Made by a program: the position numbers and the translations under genes. Shown one piece after another: positions 54,728 to 64,000 of a DNA stretch of 64,000 nt. This stretch comes from Rhodeus uyekii. Taxonomy: Eukaryota > Chordata > Actinopteri > Cypriniformes > Acheilognathidae. A model generated the notes under the pieces. That model did not search any database and was not told the DNA's origin. It worked only from the letters and a program-made list of their open reading frames with translations. Position 1 is the stretch's first letter; each line of letters opens with the position of its first letter. The stretch spans positions 1,254,501 to 1,318,500 of the forward strand of contig JAWRVZ010000075.1 in NCBI GenBank assembly GCA_037043235.1. Reading direction: 5' to 3'.

Positions 54728-54733
54728 TAGTCC

Positions 54734-55615
54734 ATTAATGATCTTAAAAAATAAATTATAAATCGCTTTTTTTTTCTTCTTCTTTTTTTAGGGTGAAATA
54801 TGAGATGTTCTTCACATGTTGCATCACCTGACCAGTAATGAGAAGATGTGTGAGGGTAAGTCTGACATTATTCCTGACATCATTGTTTGCTTATCACTGC
54901 CTTCAATCCCATGATTCATAGTGCCATAAAAACATACTGCTAATGAATAAATCCTTATAGGGCTCTGCCCTTCCAAACTTCACTCCCTCAGTAACCAAGA
55001 CTAATCCCAATGAAACTTCAGGATTTACTGCTGTGTCCCATAAGATACATATCATGCAGTTCACCTTCTGTCCCACTTTAACTCAAGAGGTCTGTCAGAA
55101 CCTCCTGCACAAACCCAGAGGAGGTGCTGATGAAAACTGCTCTCAATTTACAGCTTTCAATTTCCATACTTAGTGAGGCGGGTCACTGTCGACTGCTCGT
55201 TTTTCCACTGTTACTTTCCTTGCCGTATATCTTATTAATTGCATGTTTCACCTTCAGTGGTCTGAACTGAGCCTGGCTTTGTTTCTACTTTTGATTCTGA
55301 TTGGTATGGACAAGAACGACTAATGTATTTCACTTTTTACACAATATATCAATACAGACTTATAGCAACATGAGCTTGAGTAAATAAGTAAACAAAAGCA
55401 GCCACATGCTCCAAATGCAATAAATAATGGAACAATAATGAAAATTGCTTTGATTTCCCATTTATTAACAGACAGCTCTTCAGTCCTCATGTTGAGAAAA
55501 CTGTGTTACGTCTGAGTGAGTTAGAAATAGTGCATTAAGAAAACAACAAGTTTGTCTTAGTAATCATGTTGTAATGAAATAACTTCCATTTCTGAAACAA
55601 CATTCTTTTTGTCAC
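54734..55615. other. Intergenic, nothing recognised
   Basis: No exon or named repeat. Confidence 0.4.
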
Positions 55616-55620
55616 AAAAC

Positions 55621-56005
55621 TGTTATGAGTCACAGGGGTCGAAGATCCAAAAACATCCATTTATTAATGGTAATCCACAATCATAATCCAAATGACACGG
55701 GTCAAAACCATAGGGAAGATGATCTAAACATACAGAGTCCAAGATACAGGCAAACAGATAAATCCAGGAAACTGGGCAGAACATAACACTGGAGCCAAGT
55801 GCAATAGCTCACAAATGCAGTGTGACACTAACAAGACTTCGCAAAGAAAGAGTGAAAACACACAACTTATAAGCCAACATTAACCAGTTAATGACTCCCA
55901 ACTAAACCTAATCACAACATAATGAGTGCATGCAATGGATTATGGGAAATTAAACTCATGATGAGAGCCCAGGAGTCGGGAGGAGGACTCTGGTGAATAC
56001 TCCAG
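55621..56005 (-). mobile_element. LTR-like element, minus orientation
   Basis: On the minus strand it ends ...CCCCTGTGACTCATAACA after AATAAATGG, with a TATAAG box (GGCTTATAAGTTGTG) upstream. The 5' border is uncertain and no clear target duplication was found. Confidence 0.5.
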
Positions 56006-56865
56006 CAAGCGAATGTGAAACTTTTTCAAATTCCACTTTTTTAATTTTTAGCTCCTCCATATAACATGTATTTATCATGATCCAACCAATTTCTGATTGA
56101 TAATGTCATGTCCCTCCCTGCATTTTGTTTTAAGGTTCAGTGTCGTGTAACTTTGAAATGCGTAAGATTACAGAAGATGTTGACTTCAACTCCATTTTAA
56201 CACTTAAAACAATAAACCTGACTCTAAGAGATCAGTTGCATTTAAACATATTCAAAAAGAGTTTCTTTTCTCCAGTGTGTTATGTATTCAGGAGCATAGG
56301 ATAGCGACTCTGTGACTGTGGCAGAAGTCATTACTGAGCTCCGTGGAATAGAGACTGGATCTTTGCTTAAGGTGAAAGATTGCTGCAGAATCCCCCCTCA
56401 TACAGATGAAGCGGGATAGAGTGGAGTGAAGAGGAGGGCAGCAAAAGTTGATTGAAGACTGAGTGGTTGTGTTACTGCGTCAGGTCAATTTCATTTCACC
56501 CGAAAGAGAAAAAAAATCAACAAGGCTGGGAGTCTTCTATAGGCCACCAAATAACCAGCGGAAAAACACAATAAGGGGGTGGGGGTGGGGTGTTGGTTTG
56601 GTTGTTAAGATGTTGACCGAGCGGGCTTCTAGGACATAAGTGTCCCGGATGTAGAAAAAGAAGATGGCCAAACTCAGATGCACTCAGGTGCAAGGTGATG
56701 TTTATTTGTGATTAATGCCTATGAGTGGTAAGATATCATGTGCACCTGCCACTACAGCGATAATGGAGGGGGAAAGGTAATGAGCGGTATGTACGCATGT
56801 GTAAACTAGCCAGGGCTAGATCTCCTCCTCCACAAATATTTAGTTTTTAGAGAATGCCAGGGACC
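56006..56865. other. Intergenic, nothing recognised
   Basis: No exon. A poly-G/GGGGT run lies near 56575. Confidence 0.4.
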
Positions 56866-57329
56866 TGCTATGTGGTTGCTAGGGCATTTAAAGGTGGTTG
56901 ATAAGGTGTTTTGGGTGGTTGCCGGGGTGTTGCTATGTAATTGCTATAGCATATTCTAAGTCGCTGCCAGGGTGTTCCTGTTTGATTGTTAAGAAGTTGA
57001 CTATGAAGTTGCTTGAGTGTTCTGGGTTGATGTTGTTGCTAGGGCATTTAAAGATGGTTGCTACGCTTTTGTGGGTGGTTTCCAGGGTGTTGCTGTGTAG
57101 TTGCTATAGGATATTCTAAGTGGCTGTCAGGGTGTTGCTATTTAATTAAGATGTTGACTATGTAGTTTCTTGAGTGTTCTGAGAGTAGTCGCTAGGGCAT
57201 TTAAAGGTGGTTTCTAGGGTTTTTTGGGTGGTTGGTGGGATGTTGCTATTTAGATGCTGCAGGATATTCTTAGTGGTTGCCACGGGGTTGCTATGAGTGG
57301 TCGTCAGGGCATTGGTATGTAATTGCTAG
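56866..57329. repeat. ~158-bp higher-order repeat of 'GGTTGCTAGGG' units
   Basis: About three diverged copies, each starting GCTAGGGCATTTAAAG (56876, ~57035, ~57190), with internal GTTGCTATGTAATTG and GATATTCTAAGTGG blocks. The array resumes at 58436 after an inserted element. Confidence 0.8.
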
Positions 57330-57331
57330 TA

Positions 57332-58433
57332 CAGTAATACCTCGGTTTACGAGTGACTTTGTATACAAGAAAATTGGTGTATGAGCATGGAAAGTCAAAT
57401 CGATGTACGAGCATTGTATCGGTGCGCGAGAAAAATATTCCCTCGCCCACGCGCATTTTTGTGTGGAAAAGATCTAACGCTCAGCATCGTCGCGTGCATT
57501 TTTACTGGAAATATCCTAAAGACAGCCTCTCATAAAACTGTCACGCAGTTCCAACCCCTTTATCACCCCTTTATCACCCCTTAACCCGTTCATTCTCTCA
57601 GCATCGCTTGGTTTAGTTGCATCATTCACCACAGTGCATTATTTTATATTGTTGGGAATATGATTACATGTGAATATGATAAAACTTTATTAACGGAGCA
57701 TGTATTACCAACAAGACACATTGCATACTAATGAGGCTCACGCGTGTTCTCAGTCGAGCACCCAGGGCTTAATGACGTTCTTAAAGGGCTATACACTTTT
57801 AGAGAACAGCACACTATAACAGTTATAACTCTGTACAGATCATATACACAAGTGATTTACAGCGGTTTTACCTCATGTTATTGCATTAATTGTGATCGCT
57901 ATTCTTCACGTTGTAATATCGTTACAAATGTTGAAGGAACTAGTTAATCTGATGTGTTCAACAAGTTTTAAGTTAACAGTCTTGTCACTTTAAGAGGGCA
58001 GAGTTTCAGGGGGGGCTAGAGAGAGAGAGTTGAGTTGTGAGGGATGAGAGAGGGCTCAGAAGCAGAGATAGTTTTGATTCTTCTGTTATGTACGGCGTGG
58101 GTTGCGGCCAGAACAGCAATCCGTTAGTTCTCAATAAAATCTCTAAACGAGAAGGAACCTGTCTGGTTATTAAAAGCAAAGCTACAATGTAGTGAAATAT
58201 ATAAGCAGTAACACCACGTCAACCTCCCCCCCCCCCCACCCCCTCTGGTCTCCATCATGCCAGCAGTGACAGGTAAAGTATTTTTAGAGTTTAATGGTCA
58301 AATATTAATTGGTATTTATATGAAATCTTAATGGTTATGATTTTAATTTTAATATTTAAAATGGGCATTTATGGTCATGTGGCATGAATCAAGTGATTTT
58401 TACTGCATTCTTATGGGGAAAATTGTTGTACTG
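57332..58433 (-). mobile_element. Tigger-like element, family A, long copy
   Basis: Begins CAGTAATACCTCGG after TA (57330-57331) and ends TACTG before TA (58434-58435). It is inverted relative to 32806. Homology to the other copy's left end runs to CTTATGGGG(A)AATTGTT, then ~65 bp of the terminal repeat is missing, leaving just the last few bases. It has no transposase ORF. It carries a nested LTR at 57912 and possibly another insertion at about 57648-57850 compared with the copy at 42065. Confidence 0.75.
57912..58186 (+). mobile_element. Solo LTR (275 bp) nested in the Tigger-like element
   Basis: TGTAATATCG...AAAGCTACA, containing AATAAAATCTC near the 3' end (58133). It is flanked by ACGT (57908-57911) and ATGT (58187-58190). 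The copy at 42065 reads straight through this point (TTCAC-ATAGTG), confirming an insertion. The mismatch in the duplication is a CpG-to-TpG change. Confidence 0.75.
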
Positions 58434-58435
58434 TA

Positions 58436-58520
58436 TATTCTAAGTGACTGTCAGGGGTTGCTAGGATATACTATGTGTTTATCAGGGTGTTGAACTATGA
58501 ACTATGCTGGCACATGAATA
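58436..58520. repeat. Continuation of the 'GGTTGCTAGGG' repeat
   Basis: TATTCTAAGTGACTGTCAGG then GGTTGCTAGGATA; the same units as 56866-57329. Confidence 0.75.
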
Positions 58521-59050
58521 GATACAGGTTAAAAGCTAATAAATACAGTAACCAAAATACAATGTCTGTTACAGTACAAAGAGAACCCAAACTGTCAGCC
58601 CTGAAGGACAGGATGCTGGCCTTGTTTAGACAGGAAGTCTTAAATAAAGTTTAGGAGATCCCTCATCATTTCTGACAGCTGCTGTGATGGATCTGAAATT
58701 TACATCACACATAACCTTGAGAGGAAGAGCGGCCAGAGCGGCGACAGGCTGTACAATACAACAGCAATAAATGGAGCAATGAAAAAGAAAGCAGGATTGG
58801 TGGTGGAGCAGGATTGATAAATGTGAATAAAGCAGATCACTGGATGTGAGTTTCCTCAACCTGAGCTCCGTCCCTGAATACAAAATGAATGGAACATGAA
58901 AATGCAGCATCAGTTCCTTAAAAGGTAATGAAAATATTTTTGGGGAGTTTTTATTTTTATTTTTAGAACTGTCATAGTTTTATACAGTTAGTTTAGTTTA
59001 ATTATTTGAAAATGTAACCAATCAAAAGTTGCATTTGTTAACTTTAGTTA
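58521..59050. other. Intergenic, nothing recognised
   Basis: No exon. The minus ORF at 58910-58626 has no domain. Confidence 0.4.
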
Positions 59051-59670
59051 ATGCACTGTTGTAACAGTAGGGGACTCACAGGCAGGGATCCAGTTGCGTG
59101 TCTTTATTAAGAATGGTCGTACAGGCAGAAGGTCAGGGCAAACAAAGAGCAAACACGAACGTTAATACAGGCGGGGATCACAAAGGCAGGCAGACTAAGA
59201 ATTGTAGTTCAGGCAGGAGTCAAGACAGGTAGATAACAATCACGAGCGATAATCCAAACAAGGGTCGGGGCGGGCAGGCAGAATCAGAAACGGGTATCAG
59301 GTAAACAGGACAGGATTATCAGCAAATCAAGACTTTGCGGTGTGTGCACGGATAAGGGAGTCTTTTATAGTCCAGGTGATGGTTAACAGCTGGTGTGACA
59401 AACAGTCATAATGGTGTCCAGCTGGTGTGTGCAATCAGTCCAATGTGTGGGTTTCTGAGAAATGTAGTGTATGTGTATAAGTGTGAGCTCCCTCCGGTGA
59501 CCATATTCATAACTCTGAACTAACATGAACAAAGAACAGCTGTTTTTTTTTATTAACTAACATCAGTAAAGATTAATAAATACAGTAATAAATGTATTGC
59601 TCATTGTTAGTTCATGTTAGTTAATGAATTAACTAATGTGAACAGACAAGACCTTATTTTAAAGTATAAC
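59030..59670. repeat. Cyprinid interspersed repeat split by the LTR
   Basis: TTAACTTTAGTTAATGCACT before the LTR and, after it, GAACTAACATGAACAAAG, AATGTATTGCTCATTG, AGTTCATGTTAGTTAATG, ACCTTATTTTAAAGTATAAC. Confidence 0.65.
59060..59511 (-). mobile_element. Solo-LTR-like element (~452 bp) inserted in a cyprinid repeat
   Basis: Read on the minus strand: GACTATAAAAGACTCCC (TATA box), AATAAAGACACGC, and the end CCCCTACTGTTACA. Flanks ACTGT (59055-59059) and ACTCT (59512-59516) differ by one base. The flanking DNA rejoins as a common repeat (TTAGTTAATGCACTGT / GAACTAACATGAACAAAG). Confidence 0.7.
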
Positions 59671-60040
59671 CGTAAAAATATTGTAAAATCAATAATCAAA
59701 ATATTTGGGGCTATTTTCATTACTTTCATATAAATGCTTAAATGCATGCTGGGTTAGAAAAAGTGCATTTATTGAAGAGATGAACACGTTTTAATTCAAT
59801 TGGGCCTTTTTTTATTATTGCGCTTTGATCCTGAAATATAAATGTTTTAGAAGTGCATATATAAATAATGTATATATCTTTATTTGATGTTTTGTGTTGA
59901 AGCCAGTCGTCTCTTGGAATCAAGGTTAATGTTTTACTAATTACACAACAGTAACACTCTTTTATTCTCTGTGAAATGAAGGTGCTTTGAAATGTAAACG
60001 TTGTAAGCAGCCCTTGAAATAAAAGTATATGTGTCGTACT
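59671..60040. other. Intergenic, nothing recognised
   Basis: AT-rich; no exon. Confidence 0.4.
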
Positions 60041-60044
60041 TGCA

Positions 60045-60660
60045 TTGCCATTAGTTTGAATAGCGTTGCATTAGCATTTCAACAAATTGATTAACGGTGA
60101 ATCATAATGGCTGTTTACATGTAACAGCTCTGATCGTGACATAACGACGTCAGACTTTACTTTAAATATCACAGGTTTTGTTGTCTTATTTTAAGAGTCA
60201 AGCAACAGAGTCAATGCACTTGAACATAAAAGGAACCTGAATATGTTTTCCGCTCACGAGGACAGTTACGGATGAGTCTTTACTTTCTGTCCTGCCACAC
60301 CAAACAGATGAGTTTGTTAAGACTTCAGGGCTAAATATCCTCACTACAGCATGTTCCCAAATGCTTAATCCCCATCAGCCATTAATGTTATTTTCAGAGG
60401 CCCCTAGGTCATCGAGAAATGAACGACATAAAGGGTGTCTAATGGAGATGTGGGGCGGTGGCGCTGAAACTGAATCTGCTTTAGTGCTGAGCTCACCTGA
60501 GGACTCGCAGAATTAAACTGAAATGAGAGAAAAAACAAGCTCTCCATCCAACTGTGTTTACACTGCGCAGCAAATGACCTCACTTTCAGCCAGCACAGAT
60601 GGAGACATAAACACAACCAGATTTGCATTTCATAAGAGAAAGAGCAGCGCTTGCAAAGGC
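60045..60660. other. Candidate conserved non-coding block(s)
   Basis: Two non-repetitive segments: 60050-60150 (TTGCCATTAGTTTGAATAG, AAATTGATTAACGG) and 60370-60560 (CAGCCATTAATGTTATTTTC, GGCCCCTAGGTCATCGAG). No ORF with splice context. Regulatory role is inference. Confidence 0.3.
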
Positions 60661-61378
60661 AGGAACACAATAGTTTAAAGTTTTAGCTGAGCTTAAGCTT
60701 TAGATGATAGAAACAACACCTGGGCTGCAAAATAATCATCACTTGGGTTATGTTTGTTATGAAATGCTAGCTTACTAATTAGCCCTTTTGAAGGCTTCCC
60801 TTAAAGGGATACACGCTAAAATGAAATTATCTTTTTTTTTATGTTCCCGGTTGTTCTGTATATCCAGGTGACCTAATTTATGCAACCTAACAATCATCTA
60901 AATGATTTTAATTGGGGGTGTCGTGATATACATAAACATGAAATATCGATATTGTGTTAATTAAGGGTATGACAACATACTGGTATTGGCGATAACTGTA
61001 AAATTGAAGAGGAATCGTACACATAGTAGAATAGGAGGCCATATTTCACCTTAACGCTGCCATATAGCAGAAGATACAGGGCACGTGATTTGCTGATCAA
61101 CAATAAGAACAAAAGGGGACAAAACCAGCAACCTGTTCACCCATTTCTACATCCATATCTACATCCACGTCTACCTCCATTCTCTATACAGAGAGTAAGT
61201 TGCAATTTATTTTACTTAATCCTGAAAGCTGACTAAACATGAAGAGAACTTACAATATAATAATAATGTGACAATATATTGTTGTTCTGTTTTTCTCAAG
61301 CCATCTTGGTTATTTTGATTAGGATGATGTATATTCATAATGCAATGCTAATTGACATAGTCTTTATCACTGTATACT
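60661..61378. other. Intergenic, nothing recognised
   Basis: No exon or named repeat. Confidence 0.4.
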
Positions 61379-61383
61379 ATAAC

Positions 61384-61705
61384 TGTTACACGAGGAGAAT
61401 GTGTGCGATGCAGAAAAGAATGAGGAACAGATGGGATCCAACAGAAATTCACTTTAATAAGCATTGAAAACAAAGCGGCACTTAACAGTGCAAAAACTCA
61501 GAGACACGGAAAACACTGGAGACATCCACACACCAGGACAACATAACGTTAACCATCAACCAAGACAAGAGAGAACATGAGGGTATAAATAGACAGGGAA
61601 ACGGGGAGCACCTGACATGACTAACAAGGGGAGTGGCTGACGTGTCAATCTACGGGAACACAGAAGGAAAACACAGGAGGAACGTGACATGACATGACTG
61701 TGACA
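61384..61705 (-). mobile_element. Solo LTR (322 bp) with perfect 5-bp target duplication
   Basis: On the minus strand TGTCACAGTCATG...CTCGTGTAACA, with TATTTATACCC (TATA-like) and a TTATTAAAGTG poly(A)-type site. ATAAC lies on both sides (61379-61383 and 61706-61710). No internal region is left. Confidence 0.88.
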
Positions 61706-61710
61706 ATAAC

Positions 61711-62325
61711 ATAATTTCTGCCTGAATTCTGTGATTAGACGCCAGAAGGAATTCACAGAAGGAAGTTATTCCAATCACTCGACTAATGCTATAATGAGTA
61801 AAATATGCTGTTTAAATGGATGCTGTGCTAAGCTAAAAACAGTTAGCATTTTAGTCTCTAAATGAAATCAAATTGCATGAAAATGTTCCATAAATTTCAG
61901 AATCATATCATTTATTTAGTTAATTCTGTCTATTTGACAACAACCTGCCAAATTATTTCTTTCAAACGAGTCAAAAATGTTTGAAGTCCAAAGGGTTCAT
62001 AAATTATATCGATTTGCAAGTTAAGGTATTAATTATGTTGTTAAAGCTTATTTATAATACCATTAAACTTGACAGAATGGTCTCTCTCCTGGTTATTTGT
62101 TGGCAGTGTCAAAGAAGCCAGAGAAAGCAATAGTCTCAAATGTTGTATGCAGTGGTGTGATTCATTGACTTAAAAAGAAAGCACAAAATGAACAAAGTAA
62201 AGATAAATTTGACTGTTTTTTTCTATAGATATCGCAATATATCATTACTGTGAATTCTTTTGCCCAAGATAACAGTTGTGAGAAAGCTCTTGTATCTTGA
62301 TAAACCTAATTTGAATAATAGAAAC
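61711..62325. other. Intergenic, nothing recognised
   Basis: No exon or named repeat. Confidence 0.4.
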
Positions 62326-62329
62326 ATAT

Positions 62330-62600
62330 CATGGTGTTATGTATATGCCAGGTTGAAGAGATGTGTTTTTAGTCAATTTAAACGGACAGAGTGTGTCTGC
62401 TTCCCGAACAATGCTAGGAAGACTGTTCCAGAGTTTAGGAGCTAAATAGGAAAAGCAGTTGATTTTGATATACTAGGTATTATCAACTGGAGTTTTGGAT
62501 CGTAAAAAGATGTGAAGGACTATAATGTGTTCAGAGCTCGTTTAAGGACTGATGAGCTCAACTATTTAGTATTTAAAATCTATGCAATGTTTAACTCACT
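62330..62600. repeat. Cyprinid interspersed repeat (LINE-like, antisense)
   Basis: GAAGAGATGTGTTTTTAGTC, GACTGTTCCAGAGTTTAGGA, GATATACTAGGTATTATCAA; a very common cyprinid repeat block. Confidence 0.6.
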
Positions 62601-63485
62601 CTGTTATCAAAAACCCCAGAGGACCTGATATCTTAAGTCATTTTGCTTAATTAAATATGTCTTGATTTAAGAATGTTTAGATATATGAAATGGAAAACAA
62701 GACAAAGTCATGCATAAGAAAATCATTTTTTGCAATGTAAAGATTTAGAACAAACCCTACCCAGAACGCTTGAGGAACATGGCGTGAAAGCCCTGTAAAG
62801 AATGAATGAAATGTATTTAGTCCACTGAGGGTTGTTACACACACACATTGCCTCTCAAATGGCAGGAAGAGGAAACAAGGACATGAAGAAAAAGCATCCT
62901 CAGAAAGAGAGGAGCACACGTGTGCGCACACAATGTGCAATGTGCTGCTCCGTCTGAGGTCATACCTGATTTAAAGCAGTGTGTAGTGAGCTGAGAGTTC
63001 GGAGCAATTTTCATCAGAGCATTTTCATCTGAGATAAGCAGCTCCACACAACTGCGACTGTTTATTACGCAGTGTCGCCGTGAAGATCACGAGGAAGAGT
63101 GGAACGCTCCTCTACCTCCACCCTCATATGAATCTGTGCTGATTAGCTCTGATTGGAGAATCACAAGCACCTACCAAATGCTTCACTTATACCTAATGAA
63201 TCACACAATCCATCTTACATTATAAGTCAAACTTACAACACAATCAAAACGCGCACACCTCCCTGCATCCATAAGCTTGGTATTACAGAATTCTGAATAA
63301 GTATACAGTAGGTTTAAAGAATAGATCATCCCAAAAAATAAAAATTCTGTCATTTACGCAAACCTTTGTGTCACTTTAAATGTTTTATACAAGCATACAT
63401 GTAGAAGAATTGTCCTGAACAATAGTTTGAACACACTGTTGATTTGCAGATCTTTTTATGCACGAATGTGCTGCGATATACTGTA
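62601..63485. other. Intergenic, nothing recognised
   Basis: No exon. A short CpG-bearing stretch at 63060-63110. Confidence 0.4.
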
Positions 63486-63489
63486 AAAA

Positions 63490-63745
63490 ATAATTCCTCA
63501 TTTTAGTTATTTCAACGTAATTTTGTATGTTAATACAACTTGCAGTTTCTGAATTTGTTAATTCAACTTAACATGTTAAGTTTTCACTGTCTCAACTAGT
63601 CTGTAAGTTGACTTAACTAGAGTATGTGTCATCTCAACTTAAGAACATAAGTATGCTAAGTAAGTTAGTATATATGAGTTCTCATTATTTATCGCGTGAT
63701 CACGTATATATATATTTACGTATATATATATATATATACACACGT
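63490..63745. repeat. MITE-like repeat and (TA)n
   Basis: Repeated TTCAACTTAA/CTTAACTAG blocks at 63510-63660, then (TA)n at 63703-63738. 63746-64000 has no recognised feature; a minus ORF there lacks a domain. Confidence 0.5.
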
Positions 63746-64000
63746 GATATATTTACTTTTCTCACAACCACCTCTTGTCTTGTCTTTTTTACTGGCTTCT
63801 AGAGACCTAGAGCTAAAAGACAGCAAAGCTCCACTCATATTAGTGTGAGACTCTGCGATTAACTTCATTTCTGGGGGCTTGGATGATGAAATGCCTGGCC
63901 TAGATCTACAAAACACCCAGATGTGCCGTCCCTGACTGGGACAAAAAGGTTGTGAATGAAACATGACAAAAAAGAACAACTGTCTGGAATAAACCTGGAA

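Noticed and set aside
54292..54738. 149-codon plus ORF
   Set aside because: Lies wholly in a solo LTR.
16409..64000. NFIA exons
   Set aside because: Looked for the conserved DNA-binding domain residues; none seen in the ORFs.

Overview
The window comes from a ray-finned fish, most likely a cyprinid or close relative. Large introns with GT-AG splice sites, dense DNA transposons, tRNA-like SINEs sharing a tail with an L2-type LINE, a DIRS-type retrotransposon and many short tandem repeats all fit this. The two genes present, a CYP2-family cytochrome P450 and the orthologue of human C1orf87, are neighbours of CYP2J2 on human chromosome 1p32, next to NFIA. Neighbourhood and family names come from memory of the families; no search was run.

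Layout. 1-7155 (+ strand): the 3' half of a CYP2 gene, five coding exons (792-6829) carrying the I-helix, ExxR and haem-cysteine motifs. The upstream exons are outside the window. Intron 7 holds a long ATT microsatellite and a ~2 kb DIRS-like element. 7156-8932: short intergenic stretch with a SINE. 8933-15972 (- strand): the c1orf87 orthologue, seven coding exons encoding 327 residues with an EF-hand loop, plus a probable 5'UTR exon near 16.2-16.4 kb. The two genes converge tail to tail. Its introns hold a Tigger-like element split by an L2 LINE, and a 112-bp minisatellite of about 14.5 copies that grew inside an older interspersed repeat.

16.4-64 kb: no convincing host protein-coding exon. 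This desert is filled with microsatellites, an ~865-bp polypurine tract, Tigger-like elements, SINEs, LINE relics, a nearly intact Tc1-like (DD37E) transposon at 33500-35046, several solo-LTR-like elements (three with readable target duplications), and an unrecognised intact 155-codon ORF at 47082-47549 (-). Several non-repetitive, motif-rich blocks may be conserved regulatory elements, perhaps for NFIA, which I expect beyond one edge. That is inference only.

Most informative structures: the DIRS element with inverted ends and an internal complementary region; layered insertions at 56.9-58.5 kb (minisatellite, then Tigger-like element, then solo LTR); the minisatellite born inside a transposon relic; and the orphan ORF. 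I found no clear sign of a novel functional system beyond these.
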